From assembly GCF_018860525.1 (NCBI RefSeq), contig NZ_JAHKPM010000067.1, positions 1 to 64,000 of the forward strand: a DNA stretch of 64,000 nucleotides, given 5' to 3'. The DNA comes from Vibrio hepatarius (lineage in GTDB: Bacteria > Pseudomonadota > Gammaproteobacteria > Enterobacterales > Vibrionaceae). The notes below the pieces were generated by a model, which made no database searches, was not told where the DNA came from, and worked only from the letters and a program-made list of their open reading frames with translations. Below are positions 53,976 through 62,912 of this stretch, one piece after another (the first letter of the stretch is position 1; every line of letters starts with the position of its first letter). The translations under genes and the position numbers were made by a program.

Positions 53976-54896
53976 TTATATTTTAGTCAGCACATAGTCT
54001 AAGCCCCCCTTGATGGCAGCGACTTGAGCTTGATTGCATTGCTCTGCTGTTACTTTTGAACTATCAGGGTAAACTTCAGTCGTCGTACTATAGGTACAGT
54101 TTGCTACGCCGCCACATAGTCCAAGTTTCACCATAGGATAGTTAATTACCCCTTCTTGGGTGACTTGTGAACCAATAATTTTCCCGTCTTTATCTGCTGG
54201 AGCAATATGAGTTACAAGGCTGACTGATTGGATAACCGCAGCTTGAAAATTGGATTGAGGGTTTTCACTATTACCGACGGTGTAAAAACCATCTGGAATT
54301 GTTCCTGGTGTAAAGTCTGCACCATCTCGAGCTGCTAGAGCGGGCCTAAATTCAGTTTCATCAGTATCGGTGGTTTCATGTAAGTCGAAATGAACCAGAA
54401 TAGCCTGTCCTATTGTATTTACTAGCTTGATAAGGTTCGCTGATTCTTCGGCAGGACTGTCAGTGAAGAAAGAACGGTTTGGATCTATCGCCAATGGATT
54501 CCATCGATTTATTGTCTCGTAACCCCAAGGGCTAATGCAGGGGGCGACTATGATATTGAAATATCTGCTGTAGTTTTCCATCTGGGTGTCAACAAATTGA
54601 AGTGCACCATGAACACCGCTAGTTTCATAGCCATGAACTCCACCTGTAATTAACACAACAGGCTTGTTGCTTTCCCAGCTATTACTCTTTATACAAAACA
54701 AAGGATAGCGCTCTGAGTCATAAGATAACGCGCCATACTGTTCGACTTTAAATCGGTCTGCGAGTGCGTGGATTTTGGTGACCACTTCTTGTTGGTAGTT
54801 ACGTTTCACGGAGGTTTGATTTCGCCACAATTGATACTCAGCGTCTTGCCACTTTTTACCAGTAATCCCGATTGGATAAAATTCCTTAGCCTGCAT
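53976..54896 (-). CDS. M14 family zinc metallopeptidase-like protein
   Basis: A 306-residue cytoplasmic protein of the carboxypeptidase M14 superfamily, in the branch near succinylglutamate desuccinylase/aspartoacylase. Zinc ligands are apparent as H-x-x-E in GGVHGYETSG (His near residue 89) and His in LVHFDLHETTDTD. The catalytic Glu is likely in TEVYP. It has no signal peptide, so the substrate is a cytoplasmic peptide or N-acyl compound. The ATG follows AGGATATGTA. Confidence 0.83.
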   Translation of the reverse strand: MQAKEFYPIGITGKKWQDAEYQLWRNQTSVKRNYQQEVVTKIHALADRFKVEQYGALSYDSERYPLFCIKSNSWESNKPVVLITGGVHGYETSGVHGALQFVDTQMENYSRYFNIIVAPCISPWGYETINRWNPLAIDPNRSFFTDSPAEESANLIKLVNTIGQAILVHFDLHETTDTDETEFRPALAARDGADFTPGTIPDGFYTVGNSENPQSNFQAAVIQSVSLVTHIAPADKDGKIIGSQVTQEGVINYPMVKLGLCGGVANCTYSTTTEVYPDSSKVTAEQCNQAQVAAIKGGLDYVLTKI

Positions 54897-55078
54897 TACA
54901 TATCCTGTTGTTTTTGAGCATTAGTAATGCAGCATAAAATGCTCTTCTAACAGAAGCAATTCATATAATCTCCATCGATATTATTGAGCTTATAGTATTT
55001 ATATCAGTAATTGAGTTTAAGTATGAGAATCTAGGTGGTACATTTAACAGCATATCAGTATGTTTAAAGAGGCCCCTT

Positions 55079-55975
55079 ATGGCTGGTGCGAGCTTATTAA
55101 CGTTATTGGATGATATTGCTACAGTATTAGATGATGTTGCTTTGATGTCGAAAGTTGCCGCAAAGAAGACTGCTGGAGTGCTCGGTGACGATTTAGCATT
55201 AAATGCTCAGCAGGTATCTGGCGTTGCGGCGGAACGAGAAATCCCTATTGTACTAAGTGTTGCCAAGGGATCTTTTCGCAATAAATTAATTTTAGTACCA
55301 ACAGCGCTCCTCATTAGCTCTATTGCTCCTTGGTTAATTATGCCTTTGCTCTTGATTGGTGGTTTATTTCTTTGTTTTGAAGGTGCAGAAAAAATAGCGG
55401 AAAGCCTATTCCATACTGATCACGTTGAAGAAGACGAGGTTCCGACCGGGTCGATTGAAGAATATGAGACACGCAAGATTGCAGGGGCGGTACGTACTGA
55501 CTTTATTTTATCGGCTGAAATCATTGTCATTGCTTTGGGTACTGTGCAGGGGCATTCAATGATGACACAAGTCATGGTCGTCAGTTTTATTGCGATACTA
55601 ATGACCATTGGTGTTTATGGCTTGGTAGCAGGTATTGTTAAACTTGATGATCTGGGGTTTTATTTAAATCGCATTTCCCAGGGTAAGGGAATAAGAGCTT
55701 GCCTTGGTCAAATCCTTATCGCCTTTGCCCCAAAGTTAATGAAATTCCTTGCAGTTGTGGGGACAGCAGCCATGTTCTTAGTTGGCGGTGGCATTGTTGT
55801 ACATAATGTTCCTGCGATACATCACTGGATAGAGCCGGTGCTATTGAATCTGCCCAATGTACCTTTAGCAGATATTCTGATGCCATCAATTCTGAATGGT
55901 TTGATAGGCGTGCTGGCAGGGGCTATGGTACTACTTGTGTGGACAGGTATAGAGAAAGTTCGCCACAGACATTAA
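55079..55975 (+). CDS. yedI: YedI-like DUF808 membrane protein
   Basis: A 298-residue inner-membrane protein of the DUF808 family. It opens MAGASLLTLLDDIATVLDDVA and has FEGAEKIAESLFH, both hallmarks of YedI, followed by about five to six hydrophobic helices. The function is unknown. The ATG follows GAGGCCCCTT. It is single-standing. Confidence 0.9.
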   Translation: MAGASLLTLLDDIATVLDDVALMSKVAAKKTAGVLGDDLALNAQQVSGVAAEREIPIVLSVAKGSFRNKLILVPTALLISSIAPWLIMPLLLIGGLFLCFEGAEKIAESLFHTDHVEEDEVPTGSIEEYETRKIAGAVRTDFILSAEIIVIALGTVQGHSMMTQVMVVSFIAILMTIGVYGLVAGIVKLDDLGFYLNRISQGKGIRACLGQILIAFAPKLMKFLAVVGTAAMFLVGGGIVVHNVPAIHHWIEPVLLNLPNVPLADILMPSILNGLIGVLAGAMVLLVWTGIEKVRHRH

Positions 55976-56027
55976 GGTCGTCTAATAGATCATACTGCTT
56001 CACTATCTGTGTGATGTTCCAAGCTGG

Positions 56028-56672
56028 TCATAGGTCTGTGATGTCTATGAGTGATTCGACTAACACCTGACTAGGTTGTGCGCCAGAAAGTAGATGTTTT
56101 TTGTCTATTATCATTGCTGGTACAGCATTAATGCCAGCTTCAATCCACTGGTGCTCGGTGGAAGAAACAGCTTCAGCCCAACTCTCATCTTCTAAGATGC
56201 GTTCACAAAGTTTTCTTTCTAGTTCAAGGGAATCGGCGATTTTAAGCAATACCTGTGGGTTGCTGATATCTTTGTTGTGGGTAAAATACGCTTGAAACAA
56301 AGCCATTTCTAACTCAAATTGTAGATTTTTCGATTGTGCCCAAAGCAATAACTGATGAGCCTTACGGGTGTTATAAATCCTCATGTCGTCTGTAAAGTTG
56401 AACTTGAACCCTAAATCGTGACCTAGCTCGGTAATGGTTTGTCTAGCCGCTAAGCTGGCATCAAACGGGGTACCATATTTCTCGGCAATATGCTCTCTAA
56501 GGTTCTGTCCTTCTTGCTTCATCATTGGGTTAAGTTCGAAAGGATGCCAGTAGATTTCAGCTTTGAGGCTATCAGACAATGTCAAAAGGGCGCTCTCAAG
56601 GTTTTTAAAGCCTATGATGCACCAAGGGCATACAATATCTGATACGAAATCGATACGGACACTTTTAATCAT
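56028..56672 (-). CDS. DsbA/FrnE-family oxidoreductase
   Basis: A 214-residue cytoplasmic thioredoxin-fold protein with an inserted helical domain. The redox motif is CPWC (about residues 15-18, in SDIVCPWCIIGF) and the chain ends with the cis-Pro region AGINAVPAMIID. It is of the FrnE/2-hydroxychromene-2-carboxylate isomerase-like group, members of which act in the cytoplasm rather than as periplasmic DsbA. The substrate is unknown. Confidence 0.88.
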   Translation of the reverse strand: MIKSVRIDFVSDIVCPWCIIGFKNLESALLTLSDSLKAEIYWHPFELNPMMKQEGQNLREHIAEKYGTPFDASLAARQTITELGHDLGFKFNFTDDMRIYNTRKAHQLLLWAQSKNLQFELEMALFQAYFTHNKDISNPQVLLKIADSLELERKLCERILEDESWAEAVSSTEHQWIEAGINAVPAMIIDKKHLLSGAQPSQVLVESLIDITDL

Positions 56673-56781
56673 TTTTGACGGTTAGCCCCCTGTTTGATTC
56701 TATTAAGAAAAAAAAGGTTTGAGAGGTCTGTTATTAAGAAGCGGCTAAAGCCCTTTTAATTAAGGGAGGGCTTTAGCACAA

Positions 56782-58650
56782 TTAAAGCTTGAATTTATTG
56801 AGTATCGCATCTTGCTCTCTAATATTTTCGGTCTGAGCTTTCATAGCAACATTGGCATTTTCTGCTGCTTCAGCGACTTGCTCCGATAGATCTTTTATTT
56901 TAACTGTATTGTTATTGATTTCCTCGGCGACTAAATTTTGTTCTTCAGCCGCCGATGCAATTTGCATATTCATATCACTGATGCTCTGAATGGCACCACG
57001 AATACTGTTCAGTGCATTATTGGCTTCTTCTGCGCGTAATACTGCGCTATCGGCCGTTTCTTTACTCATGTTCATTGCATTGGCTACTGATGTGGCACCA
57101 GATTGCAGCTGTTCGATCATACTACGAATTTCTGTTGTTGACTCTTGGGTTCTCTGAGCCAAGGTTCTTACTTCATCAGCGACCACGGCGAAGCCTCGTC
57201 CAGACTCACCCGCCCGTGCGGCCTCAATAGCGGCGTTAAGTGCTAGCAAGTTGGTTTGATCGGCAATGTCATTAATAACCTTAAGGATGGTTTCTATGTT
57301 ATCTGTTGCTGACTCTAGATTTTTGACTTCTTCTACTGCCTCATCAATCCGTTGGGAAAGTTCACTGATTGATGCAGAGGTATCACTGACTACTTGTGTG
57401 CCAACTTGGGTTGCGTCATCGGCGTCTTTTGCTGCTGCTGCTGCTCCTTGGGCGTTATCAGCTACGTTTCCTGATGTTGTTGTCATTTCATGCATAGCAG
57501 TTGCGAGTTGTTCAAGCTCTTGAAGCTGATCCTGCATCGCACTAGCTGACCCCTGTAGGCCCGATGAGGTCATTTCTGATCCTCTAAGGATTTCCTCACC
57601 AATTGATTTCGATTGAGTCAGGAGCTGTTGTAGAGTTCCAACAAATGAATTAAAGCCCTCCGCTAACTGGGAAAACTCTTGGTCTGTGGCCGTGTCTAAA
57701 CGTTGAGTTAAGTCACCATCACCAGAAGCTACATCTTGGATCGCGTTTTTAAGCGTGCCTAAAGGACGCATAAGCGCTGTGATTACCACAAGCAAAATAG
57801 CCACGCTGATCACCAAAGCTATTGCCGTGTATATTATGGAGCTATTACGTAAGTCTGAGAGTGATTGGTAGGCGATTTCTTCATCCAAAATGACACCAAT
57901 ATACCAGTTTTCTCCAGGTACTTTTGAATAGTCGAGAGTATATTTTTTACCTTCAATCTCTATTTGTTGAGGATCTTCTTTAATAGTCACTTCACCGAGG
58001 AAGTCTTTCATCGGTTTGCCATTCATTTCGGTATTCGGGTGAGCGATAGTTGTTCCATCACCTGATACAATAAATACATAACCGGCATCAAAAAGTTGAA
58101 CCTTATTCACCAGCTCTGCTAATCCTGCCAAGCTCACATCGTAAAAAATAGCGCCGACAAAGCTACCATTGTCATAAACTGGAGTTGCGATAGAAACCAA
58201 AATCTCACCGCTTGCTGAATCTGCATATGGGGCAGTGATAATTAGCTTTCCAGATTTTTTTGCATCTATGTACCAAGGTCGGGCACGTGGATCCCAAGTC
58301 GGGCCTGGGCTCCAACCAGGGTCATTATTAATATTGGAGCCATCCTTTTCAAATCCTAACCCAGCTAAAAGAAAGGTTTCTTTTACAATGGGGCGAGTAA
58401 TGACCATTTCTATTGAACTCGGAGAAAGATTAGCTTCCAACATACTGGTCGCATAATTAGCAATAGTCTTTCGGCTATTAATCTCTGCTTCAGTTGTGTC
58501 CCTCACGCCGTCAACAATTTCAGCAACACTAGAGGTTACGAGTGATTTGACTTCGGCTTGGACTGTGTAGTACTGCTGGAGTGTCAGTAATGATACCGTG
58601 GCTAGAAATAGAAGAGATGATGCCGCCACTATTTTATGGCTGAATTTCAT
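56782..58650 (-). CDS. Methyl-accepting chemotaxis protein with double Cache sensor
   Basis: A 622-residue chemoreceptor: first helix about 8-28, a dCache_1 sensor (about 35-270, with PTWDPRARPWYIDAKKSG and IATPVYDNGSFVGAIFYDVS), second helix about 275-297, HAMP (RPLGTLKNAIQDVASGDGD), and the signalling domain with the tip near residue 475. The DPRxRPWY motif in such sensors often marks amino-acid or related ligands, though it does not settle the ligand. The ATG follows GGGAAG. Confidence 0.94.
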   Translation of the reverse strand: MKFSHKIVAASSLLFLATVSLLTLQQYYTVQAEVKSLVTSSVAEIVDGVRDTTEAEINSRKTIANYATSMLEANLSPSSIEMVITRPIVKETFLLAGLGFEKDGSNINNDPGWSPGPTWDPRARPWYIDAKKSGKLIITAPYADSASGEILVSIATPVYDNGSFVGAIFYDVSLAGLAELVNKVQLFDAGYVFIVSGDGTTIAHPNTEMNGKPMKDFLGEVTIKEDPQQIEIEGKKYTLDYSKVPGENWYIGVILDEEIAYQSLSDLRNSSIIYTAIALVISVAILLVVITALMRPLGTLKNAIQDVASGDGDLTQRLDTATDQEFSQLAEGFNSFVGTLQQLLTQSKSIGEEILRGSEMTSSGLQGSASAMQDQLQELEQLATAMHEMTTTSGNVADNAQGAAAAAKDADDATQVGTQVVSDTSASISELSQRIDEAVEEVKNLESATDNIETILKVINDIADQTNLLALNAAIEAARAGESGRGFAVVADEVRTLAQRTQESTTEIRSMIEQLQSGATSVANAMNMSKETADSAVLRAEEANNALNSIRGAIQSISDMNMQIASAAEEQNLVAEEINNNTVKIKDLSEQVAEAAENANVAMKAQTENIREQDAILNKFKL

Positions 58651-58883
58651 TGTCGACTTCCCATGTCATTAAAGCTTATTTCTTCTATTATAGTGCTATA
58701 GTGAGCAAATGCTTATTATCAGTATGTGGCAAATGCTATTTTTTCTTTAAATAGAGAAGGGTGGCCTGAATTATTTTGTTGTGTCTGCTTATTATAGTTG
58801 TTTATAGGTGACGTCATAACCATTTATATTGGCTTAATATTCAGATGCTTACATGACATTTGAACGTAAATCGCACTACAAAG

Positions 58884-59507
58884 CTACGAATTTGTATGAG
58901 TCGTATACCCAAGAATGCTTTGTTCTAATTGAGTATAAACAATGTCATTGTTTTCGAATAAATCGGCGATAACCTTGGACCTTTTTACACCTGATTGCAT
59001 TCGTTTGGTCGCTTCTCTTACCTTGAGTGCTAGGTGCTGTTCTGCCAATAGATTACTGCCGTTTATTGATGGTGACCACTGTTTAAGGTAGGCAGTCAGT
59101 CTATTTTCTCTTAATTCAGGCTCTAAGGTTACAAGGTCATCTAATAGTACAGCGAGGAGCTTTTGGTGCGACTCATGAGATTGCCGACTATTTAAAAGTC
59201 TAGTAAGGATTGCTGAGGTTAATTCGTTGAGTTGTACGTAGCCCCCTTTTTGGGGTAGCAATGCTTTAACTCGAGAGGATACTTCAACTTTTTGAACTTG
59301 AGTTCTTGGGAAAAAAGTAAGGGCACATAATGAATCAAATGGGATCCAGACGGTTTGACCCTTTTCAATGACATATTCAACTTTACCGAACTTTAGTAAA
59401 GCCATTCCTTGGACTACTTTTAGCAATATATGTTTAAAGCTTTTTCTTCTAGGTTGCACTACTAGATATGGAAAATCATCATTATGATTCGAAATTGTGT
59501 AATGCAT
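58884..59507 (-). CDS. AraC-like protein with a degenerate or missing DNA-binding half
   Basis: A 207-residue protein. The N-terminal part (about 10-75: FPYLVVQPRRKSFKHILLKVVQGMALLKFGKVEYVI is covered by cupin-like strands, and VWIPFDSLCALTFF) resembles the sensing domain of AraC regulators. The C-terminal part (about 145-207) should carry the two helix-turn-helices but is short and only partly similar (LAEQHLALKVREATKRM, VIADLFENNDIVYTQLEQS). It may bind DNA in another way or act as an inhibitor. The ATG at 59507 is chosen over an upstream TTG that would add 32 residues; the ribosome site is weak. Confidence 0.7.
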   Translation of the reverse strand: MHYTISNHNDDFPYLVVQPRRKSFKHILLKVVQGMALLKFGKVEYVIEKGQTVWIPFDSLCALTFFPRTQVQKVEVSSRVKALLPQKGGYVQLNELTSAILTRLLNSRQSHESHQKLLAVLLDDLVTLEPELRENRLTAYLKQWSPSINGSNLLAEQHLALKVREATKRMQSGVKRSKVIADLFENNDIVYTQLEQSILGYTTHTNS

Positions 59508-59703
59508 AGTTTGATTTGGACTCTTTATGGTGCAAGAAAAGTTAAGGGTAACGTTTCTAATGATAAAAACCAACTTAACAATGAGTTTTAACCCATACAG
59601 CAAAGTTGCGCTGGTCGGACCTTAGATATTATCACGAACTATAGCTGCTAATCCCCCTATCTCAGCGTAGAATAGGCATGTTTCCTACGAGAATAAGTAC
59701 TAC

Positions 59704-60807
59704 ATGACTGCTAATAAAGACCCGTATTTTGACATTCGTCCATACAATGACGATGAAATCCCAGCTGCGATCAATCGCTTGATTGCTGATGAAGAGTTTA
59801 TCAGTGCAATTCTTCAGCATAGATTTGCTCGCCACGCAGGTTGGTTTAAGACTCTGATGTCGCCACTGGTAAAAATCTATCTTAAAATGAAGTGGTCTAA
59901 GCTCAATTCTGTCGATAATATTCAGATGGAAGTGAAGAAGTATCTTGAGCGAACACTTAATACAACAACGTCTGGAGTGACTTACTCTGGTCTGGATAAG
60001 TTGGACAAACAGCTGTCATATCTCTTTATTTCTAATCATCGAGACATTGCGATGGATCCAGCATTGGTTAACTATGGTTTGAGCAAAAGTGAACACAAAA
60101 CAGTTCGTATTGCTATTGGTGATAACCTGCTGAAAAAGCCATGCGCTACCGAGTTGATGAGGCTGAATAAAAGTTTCATTGTTAAGCGCTCTGTTAAGGG
60201 ACCGCGGGAAATGATGAAAGCATTAGGTACCTTATCCAGTTATATAAAACACTCATTAGACTCAGGAAACTCGATCTGGATTGCGCAGAAAGAAGGGCGA
60301 GCTAAAGATGGAAATGACTTTACTGACCCGGTTATTCTGAAAATGTTTCATGTTGAGGGTCGTAAGCAAAAAATTGAATTCTCCGAATATATACAGTCTC
60401 TTAGAATAGTTCCCGTCTCTATTTCATATGAAAATGACCCTTGCGATATCGCTAAAGCATTAGAGTTGCATGAACTTGAGACTCGTGGCAGCTATGAAAA
60501 AAGTGAGTTTGAAGATATCGACAGTATTATTCAAGGTATTGTTGGTGAAAAAGGGCGCGTACATGTGGCATTTGGTGATGTGATTAATAGTAGTTTTGAC
60601 TCTCCAGAAGCTCTGGCTGAAGAAGTTGACCGCCAAATCCATGCTAACTATAAGCTATATCCAATCAATGAATTAGCAGCAGGTAATGAACAAGTTGAAC
60701 AGAGTGTTAAAGATGTACTCGCTAGCAAAGTTAGTCAATTACCAAACGGAGCGCGAACTCATTTGCTAGCAAGTTATGCTAACCCATTTAAAAATAAGGG
60801 CGTTTGA
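59704..60807 (+). CDS. PlsC-type glycerol acyltransferase
   Basis: A 367-residue protein of the lysophospholipid acyltransferase superfamily. The catalytic motif is SNHRDIAMDPA (His near residue 113, with five rather than four residues before the second Asp but HRD itself in place). The substrate-binding block IWIAQKEGRAKDGND follows, then VPVSISYENDPC. Such proteins transfer acyl groups to lysophosphatidate or similar lipids at the inner membrane; the exact acceptor is unknown. No strong membrane helix is seen, suggesting peripheral association. The ATG follows a weak ribosome site. Confidence 0.85.
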   Translation: MTANKDPYFDIRPYNDDEIPAAINRLIADEEFISAILQHRFARHAGWFKTLMSPLVKIYLKMKWSKLNSVDNIQMEVKKYLERTLNTTTSGVTYSGLDKLDKQLSYLFISNHRDIAMDPALVNYGLSKSEHKTVRIAIGDNLLKKPCATELMRLNKSFIVKRSVKGPREMMKALGTLSSYIKHSLDSGNSIWIAQKEGRAKDGNDFTDPVILKMFHVEGRKQKIEFSEYIQSLRIVPVSISYENDPCDIAKALELHELETRGSYEKSEFEDIDSIIQGIVGEKGRVHVAFGDVINSSFDSPEALAEEVDRQIHANYKLYPINELAAGNEQVEQSVKDVLASKVSQLPNGARTHLLASYANPFKNKGV

Positions 60808-60832
60808 ATTAGCGTCTTTATTTCCCATTTTG

Positions 60833-61432
60833 CTAAGGCGCAACAGCACCTCCTAAGTTTAAATTCTTAGGCCATTTTGAAATACGGTTACCACCGAGAA
60901 AAATATTTCCTTTTACGGTCATTTTATCGGGAAATGCAGTGATTTTTGAACCACCAATATATAGGTTACCTTCAACGACAATACCTTCAGGTAATGCATC
61001 TAAAGGCGTTCTAATGACACTCAGATCACCTTTTACTTTTAAACGTGGTGGAAGTTTAGTCAGAGGTGTATCTGTTAGGTTTATGTATCCACCAACCTTT
61101 ACGCCTCCGGGCCAGCGAGTCATTTGTGAAGCGAGTAAGTTCGCATAGCCCTTAATGTTGACACCTTTAGCTATCTTTTTTAATGCACTATTTGAAGCAT
61201 CTAGGCTTCCTTGAATATCAACATCTGCTGGGATTTCTTTAATACTTGTTTTGGCTATATTGAGATTCCCTTTGACGACTAAACCTGCTGGCAGCTCAGA
61301 ATAGGGTTTGTTACGTAAGTCCAGATTACCGTAGTTGTCGATATGATTAAGGATGTGGTAGTGGTTGATTGGTTCGCTTAGCGCGTTAGAGGTAAACAAT
61401 CCTACTATGATAATGGCGAGCCATTGTTTCAT
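60833..61432 (-). CDS. Secreted protein made of eight 20-residue repeats (LRR-like solenoid)
   Basis: A 199-residue protein with a signal peptide (1-19). After it, eight consecutive units of exactly 20 residues cover about residues 30-190. The consensus is VxVKGxLxIxxTxLxxLPxxL, for example KVKGDLSVIRTPLDALPEGI. Gly at position 4, a hydrophobic at 6 and 8, Thr/Ser at 11 and LP near 16-17 recur in nearly every unit. This periodicity predicts a solenoid related to bacterial leucine-rich or LPxxLxVxGxLxL-type repeats, probably for binding a surface or protein partner in the periplasm or outside. I do not know a function. Confidence 0.75.
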   Translation of the reverse strand: MKQWLAIIIVGLFTSNALSEPINHYHILNHIDNYGNLDLRNKPYSELPAGLVVKGNLNIAKTSIKEIPADVDIQGSLDASNSALKKIAKGVNIKGYANLLASQMTRWPGGVKVGGYINLTDTPLTKLPPRLKVKGDLSVIRTPLDALPEGIVVEGNLYIGGSKITAFPDKMTVKGNIFLGGNRISKWPKNLNLGGAVAP

Positions 61433-61514
61433 ATCGTGACCCTGAAAGTGATTTGATACAAGTATTAACGATGCGACAATACTGGGTCAATATTATGTGC
61501 CGAGATCGAAAGAA

Positions 61515-61540
61515 AAAACGGACATATCGCCCGCTTTTTT
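61515..61540 (-). terminator. Terminator of the YfcZ-like gene
   Basis: On the - strand a wobble-containing stem (AGCGGGC with GTCCGTT) and a 5-base loop are followed by TTTTT, just after the stop codon of the gene. Confidence 0.55.
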
Positions 61541-61544
61541 CATT

Positions 61545-61844
61545 TTATCTGGCTAGTGAGCGAGTCTTTAGTTCGAAAATTAATTTTTCAGCGCTGACGC
61601 TAAATTTAAATTTGGCATTAAGATAAGTTGAGTCTTTTGCTAGCGTTGCTACGTGGTATTGAACGCCTTTTGATACTTGGTAAGCTAAATTGATGTACTT
61701 TTCCAATTCAGCCTCTAGCATAGCTTTGTTTTCAGCATGAATGGTGACTTCTGCAATATCATCACCCTCTTTAATAATAAAACCCATTTCACCAGCACAG
61801 CCACATGCCTCACAGATCTCGGCGCTTTCCTGTTTTGTGCTCAT
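61545..61844 (-). CDS. YfcZ/YiiS family protein (DUF406)
   Basis: A 99-residue cytoplasmic protein of the DUF406 family. Typical features are the Cys-rich start (EICEACGCAGEMGF), an AENKAMLEAELEKYINLA helix, and the end FKFSVSAEKLIFELKTR that parallels FxFxCEAEMLIFQL in E. coli YfcZ. The function is unknown. The start is the ATG at 61844 (AGGATTACTGTG before it), though the preceding GTG is possible. Confidence 0.85.
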   Translation of the reverse strand: MSTKQESAEICEACGCAGEMGFIIKEGDDIAEVTIHAENKAMLEAELEKYINLAYQVSKGVQYHVATLAKDSTYLNAKFKFSVSAEKLIFELKTRSLAR

Positions 61845-62339
61845 CACAGTAATCCTCTTGCAAAAAGTAAGGTTATTTTATCGATATATCAGAGAGTGAT
61901 CCACAAAAATCCACTCGCCTTCATAAATGCTTTTATCAAAATGCTATGTTATGGGAAGGTTATAAAAAAGCTTTAGAATTGATAGACATGTCAGATAATG
62001 TGATTTTAGTCATATATTAATAAATATGATGTACTTGTCGGCTGAGGATAGTGCTTACCGAGTTGTAAGCAACGTTAATTTATATGATTATCGGAAGCTA
62101 AATTATATAAATGAAAGATATCACTTATTATTTTTATAAATTTAGATGATGTCGTGATGTATCAAAAGCTATCTTAATTGACATTATAAACATTGGTTTA
62201 CTAGAGGACTACCTCAGATTCGATAGTACTTTTGTTGTTATCCCTTCAAAGGTTTTGACTAATGTTATATAGGATAATTAATAGGCATCATAATGAATTT
62301 GCTTAAGTCAGATGGATTTACAGAGAGAAGAGCCTGAAC
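61845..62339. other. AT-rich intergenic region upstream of the TetR gene
   Basis: These 495 bases hold promoters for the YfcZ-like and TetR genes. I see no credible reading frame and no recognisable small-RNA or riboswitch structure. Confidence 0.5.
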
Positions 62340-62801
62340 ATGCCAAAGCGTAGTAAAGAAGAGACCGAAATCACGATTCAGAAGATCATGGATGCTGTCG
62401 TGGACCAATTGTTGCGTTTAGGGTACGACAAAATGTCATACACCACTCTGAGCCAGCAAACAGGTGTGTCGAGAACAGGCATTAGCCATCACTTCCCTAA
62501 AAAAACAGATTTCACGGCTGCTCTGGACGGGCGAATTTTTAAGATGTTTGTTGAACATCTTAGCTTAGATGGTAGTTTGCAAGACTTTTCAGATAGTTGG
62601 AATAGAGCTTTAGACAGCTCAGAATTTCTGGCAATACTTCGTTTACTGTTCCACCACGTTGTGATCTCACAGAATACGCATGATTTTGCCAAGGTTGGCA
62701 TTGAGCGTTTGTATCAAACGGTAGAGTCTCAGTTTGGTGGAAATAGTGCCAAAGAAGTCGAGTGGCTAATTGGTAAGTCACTGGTACGGATGACAAAATA
62801 A
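62340..62801 (+). CDS. TetR family transcriptional regulator
   Basis: A 153-residue TetR-type regulator, shorter than the usual 190-220. The N-terminal helix-turn-helix (about 10-55) is intact: ITIQKIMDAVVDQLL, then YTTLSQQTGVSRTGISHHFPKK. The C-terminal ligand domain is reduced to about 95 helical residues. The frame ends cleanly at TAA with no sign of truncation in the sequence, so the short form is probably native. Its target is unknown; no efflux gene is adjacent. The ribosome site (GAGAAGAGCC) is moderate. Confidence 0.85.
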   Translation: MPKRSKEETEITIQKIMDAVVDQLLRLGYDKMSYTTLSQQTGVSRTGISHHFPKKTDFTAALDGRIFKMFVEHLSLDGSLQDFSDSWNRALDSSEFLAILRLLFHHVVISQNTHDFAKVGIERLYQTVESQFGGNSAKEVEWLIGKSLVRMTK

Positions 62802-62890
62802 ACTAGCAGTACCTACAGATACTACTAAGGTCTGTTGATCTTTTGATTTGAACGAAGTTTAACAGCAAAAGATTAACTGAACTTCGAAAT

Positions 62891-62908
62891 GCCTTCCACT
62901 TGGAAGGC
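62891..62908. terminator. Hairpin after the Aer-like receptor gene
   Basis: The 7-bp stem GCCTTCC/GGAAGGC has an ACTT loop, 4 bases past the receptor stop on its downstream side. The T-tail is short (ATTTCG), so it may be a weak terminator. Confidence 0.5.
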
Positions 62909-62912
62909 CTTC

